Source: Pseudomonas fluorescens (GTDB lineage Bacteria; Pseudomonadota; Gammaproteobacteria; Pseudomonadales; Pseudomonadaceae). Taken from it: a DNA stretch of 64,000 nucleotides. The DNA is taken from positions 112,163-176,162 of the forward strand of contig NZ_JAGGOG010000025.1 in NCBI RefSeq assembly GCF_018614655.1, written 5' to 3'. Under the pieces are notes generated by a model. It made no database searches. It worked only from the letters and a program-made list of their open reading frames with translations, and was not told the DNA's origin. This document shows, in pieces, positions 36,244 through 44,705 of the stretch. The first letter of the stretch is position 1, and each line of letters begins with the position of its first letter. The translations under genes were made by a program, and so were the position numbers.

Positions 36244-36432
36244 ATGTTCCTTACCTTTCTGCTGAAATTCTACGTTCAGCTTCAACTGCTTTTTCATCGT
36301 AAGGACGGGGCGACGGCGATTGAGTACGCTATTCTCATTGCCGTGATCGGACTTGTAGTCCTGTCTGCGGGCAAATTGTTAGGAACGGATATTTCAAACT
36401 TCTTTAAGAAGGTCGGCGATGCTCTCACCTGA
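36244..36432 (+). CDS. flp: Flp type IVb major pilin
   Basis: 62 residues from the ATG at 36244, with AAAGGAG upstream; the longer frame starting at 36199 includes that site and is rejected. The leader ends RKDG and cleavage is expected after Gly22, giving a mature pilin starting ATAIEYAILIAVIGLVVLSA with the conserved Glu at +5 and Tyr at +6. This is the classical Flp signature. It should be cut by FppA and assembled by the Tad machine. Confidence 0.95.
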   Translation: MFLTFLLKFYVQLQLLFHRKDGATAIEYAILIAVIGLVVLSAGKLLGTDISNFFKKVGDALT

Positions 36433-36494
36433 CCTATTCTGGTAGCAATCCGTGAGCACGACAGTCAGCGATTGATCCAGCCAAGGTATTGCTC

Positions 36495-36905
36495 ATGAAT
36501 GCTGCAGCTGTCCGCCAACAGATCCTGTTGGTGGATGACGAAGAAGATGCCCTCGTTGAACTGGCCGAGTCGCTGGAGAACGAGGGCTTCGTTTGTTTTA
36601 CCGCCACCTCCGTCACTTTCGCGTTGCAAGAGCTGACCTTGCACCCCGATATCGCCTTGGTCATCACCGACCTGCGCATGCCCGAGGAGAGTGGTATCTC
36701 CTTGATCAAGCGCCTGCGTGAACACACCTCCCGCCAACACCTCCCGGTGATCGTCATGTCTGGTCATGCCGAGATGGATGATGTCAGCGACATGCTGCGC
36801 CTGCAGGTCCTGGACCTGTTTCGCAAGCCGATCTATCTGGTGCGTTTACTGGATACGCTGAACAACCTGTTCCCATTACCCAGGGTGCAGTTGGTCAAGC
36901 GGTAG
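36495..36905 (+). CDS. Single-domain response regulator next to flp
   Basis: 136 residues from the ATG at 36495 (AAGG upstream). A complete CheY-like receiver: acidic pair in ILLVDDEEDALVEL, phospho-Asp at 59 (LVITDLRMPEESG), Ser in VIVMSGHAEMDD and Lys in LFRKPIYLV. There is no output domain. It lies 62 bases after flp on the same strand, so it may be co-transcribed. The nearest kinase is PprA. I do not recall an equivalent in the P. aeruginosa tad locus. Confidence 0.85.
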   Translation: MNAAAVRQQILLVDDEEDALVELAESLENEGFVCFTATSVTFALQELTLHPDIALVITDLRMPEESGISLIKRLREHTSRQHLPVIVMSGHAEMDDVSDMLRLQVLDLFRKPIYLVRLLDTLNNLFPLPRVQLVKR

Positions 36906-36920
36906 CGAAGCAACGCAAAC

Positions 36921-36990
36921 CCAACGCTTCAAGCGGCAAGTCAAAAACCTGTTGGTTCTTTCTTGCCTGCCGCTTGAAGCTTGGCGTTGG
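36921..36990. repeat. Imperfect palindrome / bidirectional terminator
   Basis: CCAACGCTTCAAGCGGCAAG (36921-36940) faces its complement ending GAAGCTTGGCGTTGG at 36990; the right arm carries extra CAAG- and AGGC-like insertions. It lies exactly between the convergent response regulator and TpsB genes, and could act as terminator in both directions. The GCTTCAAGCGGC core is common in REP-like sequences of pseudomonads. Confidence 0.75.
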
Positions 36991-36993
36991 TGA

Positions 36994-38676
36994 CTAAAGC
37001 TGATAACTGAAACTCAATGTATACCGCGGCCGCCGATTAAAAGTGTCCAGCGCGATGTCCGACATCGGCTTGGCCACTTCCAGGGAGATGTTGTAGTACT
37101 TGTTGTCGCCAAAGCGCAGGCCGGCGGCGGCGGAGGACATGTCATTACCCTTGACCGGCAATTCGTTGAACCAGCTTTTGGCACGGTCCAGGACCACATA
37201 GGGCTGGAGAATCTTCACCCACTCGCCCGCACGGTTGAAGCTGTAGTTCACCTCATAAGCAATGCCCCAACCCTTATCGCCCGAGCCTTGATCATCAGGG
37301 TAGCCGCGACCGAAATTCTGCCCGCCGAAGACCGCGCGTTCGCTGTCGGGCAGGGTGTCGTTGCTCCAATAGAGTGCCCCGGACATGACGCCTTGCCAGT
37401 TATCGAAGAACTTGTCGCTCTGGACGCCTGCCAGGCGCAACCGGAAGAAATCCAGATCCGGTTTTATGCCCTCGAAGTCACTGTGGGTCCTGGCACCCAG
37501 ACCATTGATGCCCTGGTACAGCCCGGCGCTGAGGATGCGCAATTGGCGGTCGTTGGCCTTGCGCCAATCAGCTTCAAAGGCCAGTGCACGGGAATCGGTT
37601 TCCAGGTCGAAACGTTGCGGGTAGCCGACCAATTGATAGCGGGTGGTTTGGTCAACGGTGTACAGACGTGTGCCGAGGGTCAACGACTCGGTGGGGGACG
37701 CGATCAACGGATGACTGAGGCCGATGGAGTAACGATCGACTTCCTGGTGCGGCTTGAGTTGGAAGCCACCGTCCAGTAATACGTTGCTGCGTGGGTCGGC
37801 GCGATAGCGTTCGGCGTTGAGGACCAACTGGGTGCCTTCGGCATTGATGAACTGGCTGTAGCCGACGCGGTAGTAATGCTCCTTGTCGTGACCCGGCGGG
37901 AACAGGCCACTGACACTCAGTTGTTCACCCATCGAGGTCTGGGAATTGCTGGTACCGGTCACCAGTGCCTGCAGGCCCTTACGGTTGTCATCGTTCAAGC
38001 TCATGCTGGTGGTGAATGGCTTGCGGCTCGCCTGGATTTGCATGTGCGCGCCACCGTCAGTAGTTCCCGGCGGCGGAACCTGTGCTTGCAAGGTGACGCC
38101 TGGGATCCGGCCCATCAGCGTGGTGTAGCGTTCGAAGGTCTTGCGGGTCAGGGGGCGTTCGGCCTTGAGTTTTTCCGCCAGCTTGTCGACGTAGGCCGAG
38201 ACGGAGCCGATGTCGCCTTGTAGCTGGTAGTCCTTGATGTAACCCTCCACCAGTACCACGCGCACCAGGCCCTGTTCGAAGCGTTGATCCGGCAAGAAGG
38301 CATAAGACAACAGGTAGCCGTCTTGCTGATAACGGCGGGTGATGCTGCGGGTGGCTTCAATCAGTTGCGCGAGGTTGGTTTCGTGGCCAATCAGCGGCTC
38401 GAAGACCTGGGCGACGTCCTTGAGCGGGTAAATCGTCCCGCCTTCGATTTGCAGTTTACGGATGGTTACCTTGGTGTCCATCTGCAGCGGTTGCGCTTGC
38501 GCGGCGCCAGGGTCCGGCAGCTGGGTTTGGGGTGTGACCGAGCGGTAGGCGTCGGCAGGAAGGTTGGGTACTGGCAGGTTGCGGATGGTGTCGTTGCTAT
38601 TGAGAAAGCTGGGTAGGGTCTCGGCTTGGACAAAAGCACTGAGGGTGAGTAATAGCAACGGCGTCAAAGCGCGCAT
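36994..38676 (-). CDS. Two-partner secretion outer-membrane transporter (ShlB/FhaC/HecB family)
   Basis: 560 residues from the ATG at 38676, with GGAG 9 bases upstream; earlier in-frame starts lack this. A signal peptide (cut near VQA-ET) precedes a POTRA-type domain (VTIRKLQIEGGTIYPLKDVA, SITRRYQQDGYLLSYAFLPD, GLVRVVLVEGYIKDYQL). A beta-barrel follows, with the conserved FGGQNFGRGYPDDQGSGDKG loop motif. The last residues are LSFSYQL rather than ending in Phe. TpsB proteins export a large TpsA exoprotein with an N-terminal TPS domain; no such gene is in the window. The upstream neighbour is the Gly-rich lipoprotein gene, separated by a terminator. Confidence 0.9.
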   Translation of the reverse strand: MRALTPLLLLTLSAFVQAETLPSFLNSNDTIRNLPVPNLPADAYRSVTPQTQLPDPGAAQAQPLQMDTKVTIRKLQIEGGTIYPLKDVAQVFEPLIGHETNLAQLIEATRSITRRYQQDGYLLSYAFLPDQRFEQGLVRVVLVEGYIKDYQLQGDIGSVSAYVDKLAEKLKAERPLTRKTFERYTTLMGRIPGVTLQAQVPPPGTTDGGAHMQIQASRKPFTTSMSLNDDNRKGLQALVTGTSNSQTSMGEQLSVSGLFPPGHDKEHYYRVGYSQFINAEGTQLVLNAERYRADPRSNVLLDGGFQLKPHQEVDRYSIGLSHPLIASPTESLTLGTRLYTVDQTTRYQLVGYPQRFDLETDSRALAFEADWRKANDRQLRILSAGLYQGINGLGARTHSDFEGIKPDLDFFRLRLAGVQSDKFFDNWQGVMSGALYWSNDTLPDSERAVFGGQNFGRGYPDDQGSGDKGWGIAYEVNYSFNRAGEWVKILQPYVVLDRAKSWFNELPVKGNDMSSAAAGLRFGDNKYYNISLEVAKPMSDIALDTFNRRPRYTLSFSYQL

Positions 38677-38775
38677 AGGGCACTCCATGGTCAATCTGCA
38701 GCAGCATTTCGCATATTCCCATCGCGTTCTTGGGGCGCGGTTGGGAAAGGTTTTCTGGGCGATCACGGCCCAAAT

Positions 38776-38808
38776 AAAAAGACGAGAGACTCAGCGGAAT
38801 CTCTCGTC
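38776..38808 (-). terminator. Terminator of the Gly-rich lipoprotein gene
   Basis: On the minus strand a 9-bp perfect stem (GACGAGAGA with TCTCTCGTC, loop about 10 bases) is followed by TTTTTATTT. It is 52 bases after the lipoprotein stop and about 100 bases before the TpsB start, so the two genes are probably separate transcripts or linked only by read-through. Confidence 0.88.
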
Positions 38809-38860
38809 TCAACCAAGCGTAGGCGCTGTAAGGGAGGCCGTCTAATCGGCCAGGTGCAAT

Positions 38861-40591
38861 TTATTTTTGACCTGTCAGGCCACCCAACAGACCGCCCACA
38901 CCTGCGTTTGTGGTGGTCGTTGCGGTCCCTGTGCCGGAGGCACTGCCACCGACGTTCAAACCGCCAAGCAGGCCGCCACCGCCGGTGGTGCCACCGGTGA
39001 CCAAACCACCCACCGAGGCGACAGTGCCGCCCACTGTTGTGACAACGTTACCGACGGCATTAGTAACCGGGTTGGCATTGGCAGTGGTGATATTCGTGCC
39101 AAGACCGCTCACGGCCCCGCCTACTGCTGTCACCAATCCATTGACGGGAGCGCCAATACCGGTTGTGGTGCCGACGTTCTGCGTCAGGCTGGTAACGCCC
39201 GAGGTGACAGGGTTCAATGCTGCGCCGACATTAGTAGCCAATGCTGCAACTGGCGTACTCGCTGCGGTGTTGGCTACACCCGTGCCGCCGATCAGAGTGC
39301 CCACAGACGCTACTGCACCGCCCAATGCACCACCCGTTACGCCCGCTGCACTGATGGTGCCGTTGGTGTTGCCAGCGTTCAGGCCATTGCCCAGGTTGGC
39401 GACGACACCGCCGACCAGCTCCGGCAGACCGGAGGCTGGAGCACCGCCGGCACCGGTACCGGCTGAAGGCGCCACATAACCACCGGAAGTGTTGAGCACC
39501 GCACCTGCGCCGCCGAGCACACTGCCCACCAGGGTGGTGACAGGGTTGCCAGTCCCACCGGCGCCAGTCACTTGAGTGCCAAGGCCGGTAACGGTCGAGC
39601 CGACTTTATCCAGCACGCCATTGAGCGGGGCGCCAAGACCCGTCGCCTTGCCCAGGTTGCCGGTGGTGTTTTCCACCAGGGAAATCACCGGTACCAGTAC
39701 CTTGCCGCCTATTGCATTTGTCGCGGAGCCAAGAGGCCCAGTGGTACTGTTCGTGGTTATGGTGTTGCCCAGCATGTTGACAGCCTGGCCGACGGTGCCC
39801 ACCAGATTGCCCGTGAGGGGCGCCACTGTCGTACCGACCACGGGGACGCCGCCGAGTAAGGTGCTCACTGACTGACCAGTAGTGGAAACGCCAGTCCCCA
39901 GAGTGGCGACGCCGGTACCCACACCTGCGAGGGTAGTGCCCAAGGCGTTGCTGTTAGTACCCAGCGTGCCGAGACCGGTACTGACGCCTGTACCGATGTT
40001 GCCGACGGCAGTGCCGACGGACGTTACCAGCCCACCTGCCGTAATGCCGACTACCGGAACACCGCCAACGGTTGTGCCGATGCCACCAATGGCCGTGCCG
40101 ACATTACTGAGGGTGCCACCCAGGTTGGCTGCAATCTGGCCAGTGACCAGCGGGCTGGTGGTCGAGCCAGTACCGCCACCTGTTCCACCACCGGTGCCGC
40201 CGCCAGTACCGCCACCTGTTCCACCGCCGGTGCCGCCGCCAGTACCGCCACCTGTTCCACCGCCGGTGCCGCCGCCAGTACCGCCACCTGTTCCACCGCC
40301 GGTGCCGCCGCCGTCACCGCCACCTGTTCCACCGCCGGTACCGCCGCCGTCACCGCCACCTGTTCCACCACCGGTGCCGCCGCCGTCACCGCCACCTGTT
40401 CCACCACCGGTGCCGCCGCCGTCACCACCGCCAGTACCACCACCAGACCCGCTACCCGCACCGGCATCCGGAGAAGATGCACTGGTACCGCTGTGATGAC
40501 CGCCACCACCGCTGCTGCAGCCGGCGAGACTCATTGCCAGAATCAGGGCCAACGCGGTACTTGCTTTGAATAACACTGCTTGAGTTTTCAT
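38861..40591 (-). CDS. Gly-rich repetitive lipoprotein (GGGT/GGGD repeats)
   Basis: 576 residues from the ATG at 40591 (MKTQAVLFKASTALALILAM). The lipobox SLAGC puts the lipidated Cys at 25, with Ser at +2. About residues 45-145 are some two dozen GGGT or GGGD tetrads, with Asp units nearer the N-terminus and only Thr units after. The remaining ~430 residues are low-complexity Gly/Val/Thr/Leu/Asn repeats with motifs such as GVPVVG, GLGAPLNGVL and TGIGAPVNGLV. Similar genes are annotated as collagen-like, but the period here is 4, not Gly-X-Y. It is probably an outer-membrane surface or matrix protein. It has its own terminator. Confidence 0.8.
   Translation of the reverse strand: MKTQAVLFKASTALALILAMSLAGCSSGGGGHHSGTSASSPDAGAGSGSGGGTGGGDGGGTGGGTGGGDGGGTGGGTGGGDGGGTGGGTGGGDGGGTGGGTGGGTGGGTGGGTGGGTGGGTGGGTGGGTGGGTGGGTGGGTGSTTSPLVTGQIAANLGGTLSNVGTAIGGIGTTVGGVPVVGITAGGLVTSVGTAVGNIGTGVSTGLGTLGTNSNALGTTLAGVGTGVATLGTGVSTTGQSVSTLLGGVPVVGTTVAPLTGNLVGTVGQAVNMLGNTITTNSTTGPLGSATNAIGGKVLVPVISLVENTTGNLGKATGLGAPLNGVLDKVGSTVTGLGTQVTGAGGTGNPVTTLVGSVLGGAGAVLNTSGGYVAPSAGTGAGGAPASGLPELVGGVVANLGNGLNAGNTNGTISAAGVTGGALGGAVASVGTLIGGTGVANTAASTPVAALATNVGAALNPVTSGVTSLTQNVGTTTGIGAPVNGLVTAVGGAVSGLGTNITTANANPVTNAVGNVVTTVGGTVASVGGLVTGGTTGGGGLLGGLNVGGSASGTGTATTTTNAGVGGLLGGLTGQK
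40178..40429. repeat. 36-bp tandem repeats coding for GGGT/GGGD
   Basis: ACCTGTTCCACC recurs every 36 bases at 40178, 40214, 40250, 40286, 40322, 40358 and 40394 (7 copies, plus shorter degenerate units on both sides). Each unit encodes 12 residues on the minus strand. The middle third distinguishes AGTACC (Thr) from GTCACC (Asp) versions. Such exact repeats are prone to slippage, so length should vary between strains. Confidence 0.93.
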
Positions 40592-40917
40592 GATTGAGTT
40601 CCTTGCACCTGGTACAGCCTTTGTTGTTTTCGAAAGTTCGCTGCTTCTAGAGGGCATCGATACTTTCGTCCGTATGGCTATAACAGTCCTGGGTGCGGGT
40701 TCTCGCAATTCTCAACTTGGTATTAACGATTTATATACATTTAGTCGGTTTGTGCTTAATGACTAATACCAAGGGTGTAATCAATGAAAGATCAAAGGAA
40801 TAGGTTGTTTTAAAAAACAACAGGATAAGTCAGTTGGCAGTCTGTTTGACTCCCGTTATAACTTAATGTGTATACATACAATTTAATTGTCGGCGCGCCC
40901 AGGAACCTGGGCTGCCT
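40592..40917. promoter_or_regulatory. AT-rich control region upstream of the Gly-rich lipoprotein gene
   Basis: 326 bases, markedly AT-rich. A perfect 10-bp inverted repeat, CTTGGTATTA (40716-40725) and TAATACCAAG (40764-40773), brackets 38 bases and lies 125-182 bases upstream of the lipoprotein start. A second perfect hairpin, GTTGTTTT and AAAACAAC with a 2-base loop (40804-40821), and a GCCCAGG/CCTGGGC hairpin (40897-40912) may end the MaoC-like gene. I see no coding sequence. Confidence 0.6.
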
Positions 40918-41766
40918 TCAGGGAAATGGACGCCAACTGGCGATCATATGTTCTATATCGCCGGCGCCCTTCAGTTGCAACTCACCGCTGGGCCCTGGCG
41001 TGCTGCTCAATAGCGTCACTTCGCTGGGCAGGCGCACCGGCTTTTTAAACTCGGCCTCGATCTCGATATTGGCGGTGGGCAAGTGCTGGCCCAGTGCGGC
41101 CAATGTGCGCGCCTTGTTCCACAACCCATGGGCAATCGCCTGAGGAAACCCGAACAACTTGGCGCTTAATGTACTCAGGTGAATCGGGTTGTAGTCGCCG
41201 GATACACGGGCATAGCGCCGCCCAATATCGGACGAGGCCCTCCAGCGGTTCAGCTCGCTGAGGCCAGTGGGCGACAACACAGCATCATCCGCCACCTCGC
41301 CCGGTAGTTTCACCCCACGGCAGAGCATTCGACTTTGCGCTTCCCACAGCGGGCCCAATGAATCTTCCAGCGTGGTCACCAGGTCAAACGTTGCGCCCTT
41401 GGCGTGAGGCCGCAAATTTTGCGTCCGCACACCGACCCGTAGGTACCCCACGCTGCCCAGCGGGCGCAGGATACGAATGCGATTGCTCAGATGGATCAGG
41501 CCCAGCAGTGGAAACGGAAAATCCCTGGCGGTGAGCAGTTGCATCTGCAAGGCAAACGCGAGGATGTGTGGGTAAGTGGCCGGCAGGATCGCGCTGTCCT
41601 CAAAACCGCACACCTTGCGATAGGCCGCCAAGTGTTTGGGGTCCACGGTCATCCAGCAACGCAACCCTTGTTCGGGCAAGGCAGTGCCGCTGATTTTGCG
41701 TTTGAGCGCAGCCCGCAAATACAGGGGCGGCAGAAAAGGTGTGCTGTCCAGTGTGTGCCAATCCAT
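40918..41766 (-). CDS. MaoC-like hot-dog dehydratase
   Basis: 282 residues, double hot-dog length. The C-terminal half has the hydratase 2 motif in YARVSGDYNPIHLSTLSAKL followed by GFPQAIAHGLW, with the catalytic Asp and His. The N-terminal half (VCGFEDSAILPATYPHILAF) is a degenerate hot-dog. It resembles the HtdX/HTD2 type that hydrates enoyl thioesters. It lies 2 bases after the FabG4-like gene, so the two are coupled. Acyl-CoA versus acyl-ACP specificity cannot be read. Confidence 0.85.
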   Translation of the reverse strand: MDWHTLDSTPFLPPLYLRAALKRKISGTALPEQGLRCWMTVDPKHLAAYRKVCGFEDSAILPATYPHILAFALQMQLLTARDFPFPLLGLIHLSNRIRILRPLGSVGYLRVGVRTQNLRPHAKGATFDLVTTLEDSLGPLWEAQSRMLCRGVKLPGEVADDAVLSPTGLSELNRWRASSDIGRRYARVSGDYNPIHLSTLSAKLFGFPQAIAHGLWNKARTLAALGQHLPTANIEIEAEFKKPVRLPSEVTLLSSTPGPSGELQLKGAGDIEHMIASWRPFP

Positions 41767-41768
41767 GT

Positions 41769-43121
41769 TTACGCCCCCAACAGACTTTGCCCACAGACCC
41801 GCAGTGTCTGCCCACTGACGGCCCCGGAACCTGGTTGGCCGAGCCAGGCCACCGCTTCGGCAACGTCCTGAGGCAAACCGCCCTGACCCAATGAGCTCAT
41901 GCGTCGCCCGGCTTCACGCAGGGCGAAGGGAATATGGGCGGTCATCTGGGTTTCGATAAAACCAGGCGCCACCGCGTTGATGCTGATCCCGCGCTCCCCC
42001 AGCGACGGCGCCCAGGCCTGGGCCAGCCCGATCAGGCCGGCCTTGCTCGCGGCATAGTTGGTTTGCCCGCGATTGCCGGCGATGCCGCTGATGGACGCCA
42101 GCAATACCACGCGACCATTATCGTGCAAGGTGCCGCTGTCGAGCAGGGCTTTGGTCAGGACTTGTGGCGCGTTGAGGTTGACCGCCAGTACGGCGTCCCA
42201 ATATTCCGGGGTCATGTTGGCGAGGGTCTTGTCGCGGGTGATGCCGGCGTTATGCACAACGATGTCGATGCCGTCCGGCAACTGTTCGACCAGTTGTGTG
42301 GCGGCGTCTTCGGCACAGATATCCAGAGCGATACTGCGCCCGCCCAGGCGTGCGGCCAACGCGTCGAGGTCAGCCTTGGCCTGTGGCACGTCCAGCAGAA
42401 TGATGTCGGCACCGTCACGGGCCAGGGCTTCGGCGATGGAGGCGCCGATGCCGCGCGCGGCGCCGGTCACCAGGGCCTTGCGTCCGGCCAGGGGCCGAGT
42501 CCAGTCCTGGACGTGTGTGGCGCAGGCGCTCAGGCGGATCACCTGGCCTGACACATAGGCACTTTTCGGCGAGAGGAAAAACCGCAGCGCGCCTTCCAAC
42601 TGATCTTCGGCACCGTCGCCCACATAAAGCAATTGCAGGGTGCCGCCGCTGCGCAGTTCCTTGGCCAGCGACCGGCTGAAACCTTCCAGGGCCCGCTGGG
42701 CGCTGGCGGCGAATGGATCGGCGAGGCTTTCCGGGGCGTGCCCAAGGATCACCAGATGGGCGCTGTGATCGAGGTTTTTCAGCAGCGGCTGGAAGAACTC
42801 TCGCAGTTGCTTGAGCTGATCGGTGTGCAGCAACTGGCTGGCGTCGAACAGCACCGCCTTGAGTTTGGGACCATGGCCGGGAATCCAGGCCGGGGCTGCC
42901 AAGGGTTCGGCGCCATAGCTATAAATAGCATCGGTGAGTTTATTGGCAAACGGCAGGACCTTCGCCGCCAGCGGGCCGCCGCCGATCAACAGTGCGCCCT
43001 CCACCGGACGCAGGCGTCCAGCCTGCCAGCGTTCCAGGCGTACCGGCGACGGCAGGCCAATGGCGGCGACCAGGCGATGGCCGAGGCTTGAGTTGGCGAA
43101 GTCGATATAACGGTCAGACAT
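41769..43121 (-). CDS. 3-oxoacyl-ACP/CoA reductase, FabG4-like
   Basis: 450 residues, about twice the length of FabG. The N-terminal ~200 residues are a flavodoxin-like extension. The C-terminal SDR domain has the cofactor motif ALVTGAARGIGASIAEALAR, NNAG-equivalent VVHNAGITRDKTLANM, and catalytic Ser, Tyr and Lys in LLASISGIAGNRGQTNYAAS then KAGLIGLAQAWA. This matches high-molecular-weight FabG (FabG4) reductases of 3-oxoacyl thioesters. It forms a two-gene unit with the MaoC-like gene and is divergent from the thiolase gene. Confidence 0.9.
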   Translation of the reverse strand: MSDRYIDFANSSLGHRLVAAIGLPSPVRLERWQAGRLRPVEGALLIGGGPLAAKVLPFANKLTDAIYSYGAEPLAAPAWIPGHGPKLKAVLFDASQLLHTDQLKQLREFFQPLLKNLDHSAHLVILGHAPESLADPFAASAQRALEGFSRSLAKELRSGGTLQLLYVGDGAEDQLEGALRFFLSPKSAYVSGQVIRLSACATHVQDWTRPLAGRKALVTGAARGIGASIAEALARDGADIILLDVPQAKADLDALAARLGGRSIALDICAEDAATQLVEQLPDGIDIVVHNAGITRDKTLANMTPEYWDAVLAVNLNAPQVLTKALLDSGTLHDNGRVVLLASISGIAGNRGQTNYAASKAGLIGLAQAWAPSLGERGISINAVAPGFIETQMTAHIPFALREAGRRMSSLGQGGLPQDVAEAVAWLGQPGSGAVSGQTLRVCGQSLLGA

Positions 43122-43235
43122 GGAACGCTCTCCGAGTGCTGGGGTTCAAACGGTGGACCATCAATAGGTGAAAGTCGTTCGATTGAGCCTAGGCTAGTCT
43201 CAAAGACTCGACCCACAACCTTCAGGGAGCTTTCC

Positions 43236-44513
43236 ATGACTCAATTGCGCCGTGTAGCGATCATTGGCGGTAACCGCATTCCCTTCGCCCGGTCCAATGG
43301 CCCTTACGCCACGGCGAGTAACCAGGCGATGCTGACCGCCGCCCTAGAGGGCCTGATCGAACGCTACAACCTGCACGGCCTGCGCATGGGCGAGGTGGTC
43401 GCCGGTGCGGTGCTCAAGCATTCCCGGGATTTCAACCTGACCCGCGAGTGCGTACTGGGCTCGCGGTTGTCGCCGCAAACTCCGGCCTACGATGTTCAAC
43501 AAGCCTGCGGCACGGGGCTTGAGGCGGCGTTGCTGGTAGCCAACAAGATTGCCTTGGGGCAGATTGAATGTGGGATTGCGGGAGGCGTCGACACCACGTC
43601 CGACGCACCCATCGGCGTCAATGAAGGGCTGCGCAAGATTCTGCTACAAGCCAACCGCAGCAAAACCATGGCCGAAAAGCTAAAGGTCTTGCTACAACTT
43701 CGTCCCCATCACCTCAAGCCGGAGCTGCCGCGCAATGGTGAGCCGCGCACGGGTTTATCCATGGGCGAGCACTGTGAGTTGATGGCGCAGACCTGGCAGA
43801 TCCCCCGCGCCGAGCAAGACCAACTGACCCTGGAAAGCCATCAGAAAATGGCCGCGTCCTACGCCGAAGGTTGGCAAAATGATTTGCTCACGCCGTTTCT
43901 CGGGTTGACCCGCGACAACAACCTGCGCCCCGACCTGACCCTGGAAAAACTCGCCAGCCTCAAGCCCGCCTTCGAACGCAGCGAAAAAGGCACCCTGACC
44001 GCCGGCAACTCGACACCGCTGACCGATGGCGCGTCCCTGGTGCTGCTGGGCAGCGAGGCCTGGGCCAAGGAACGCGGCTTGCCGATCCTGGCGTACCTGC
44101 GAGATGGCGAAGCGGCTGCGGTAGATTTCGCCAACGGCGCCGAAGGGCTGCTGATGGCGCCGGTGTATGCCGTCCCGCGCTTGTTGGCGAGGAATGGTCT
44201 GACGCTGCAGGACTTCGATTACTATGAGATTCACGAAGCGTTCGCTGCCCAAGTGTTATGCACACTGAAGGCCTGGGAAGATCCGGAGTACTGCAAGACG
44301 CGCCTGGGGCTGGACGCTCCGCTGGGCTCGATCGATCGCAGTCGTTTGAACGTCAAAGGCAGTTCATTGGCGGCTGGGCATCCATTTGCTGCCACGGGCG
44401 GGCGTATCGTCGCCAACCTGGCCAAGCTGTTGGACGCGGCCGGGAAGGGCCGAGGGCTGATTTCGATCTGTGCCGCAGGCGGCCAGGGCGTTACGGCGAT
44501 TATCGAGCGTTGA
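43236..44513 (+). CDS. Acetyl-CoA acyltransferase (thiolase, FadI/FadA2-like)
   Basis: 425 residues. The nucleophilic cysteine lies in YDVQQACGTGLEAALLVANK, the catalytic His in YYEIHEAFAAQVLCTL, the second His in LAAGHPFAATGGRIVANLAK and the second Cys in ISICAAGGQGVTAI. The length matches FadI-type thiolases. With the divergent reductase and hydratase it supplies three of the four beta-oxidation or chain-elongation activities. A GGGAG ribosome-binding site precedes the ATG. Confidence 0.92.
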   Translation: MTQLRRVAIIGGNRIPFARSNGPYATASNQAMLTAALEGLIERYNLHGLRMGEVVAGAVLKHSRDFNLTRECVLGSRLSPQTPAYDVQQACGTGLEAALLVANKIALGQIECGIAGGVDTTSDAPIGVNEGLRKILLQANRSKTMAEKLKVLLQLRPHHLKPELPRNGEPRTGLSMGEHCELMAQTWQIPRAEQDQLTLESHQKMAASYAEGWQNDLLTPFLGLTRDNNLRPDLTLEKLASLKPAFERSEKGTLTAGNSTPLTDGASLVLLGSEAWAKERGLPILAYLRDGEAAAVDFANGAEGLLMAPVYAVPRLLARNGLTLQDFDYYEIHEAFAAQVLCTLKAWEDPEYCKTRLGLDAPLGSIDRSRLNVKGSSLAAGHPFAATGGRIVANLAKLLDAAGKGRGLISICAAGGQGVTAIIER

Positions 44514-44705
44514 ACTCCGCTATCATCCGCGGGCCCTCGCTCCTGCAGGGAGCGCGGACAAAAAGGTGCATTGCCGAATTAATCTGGCACATTGGATGCA
44601 TTCTTAAGCGGTCAAAGGTCGGTACCCTCTCCCCGGCGTGAGAGGATTGCCGTATAACGAGTGCCATACGCGTGTTTGGTAATAAAGGACCCACAATAAA
44701 AGCTG

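Noticed and set aside
39882..40496. 204-codon plus-strand frame rich in PPVPP repeats
   Set aside because: It is the antisense shadow of the Gly-rich lipoprotein's GGGT/GGGD repeats; the minus strand has the lipobox, ribosome-binding site and terminator.
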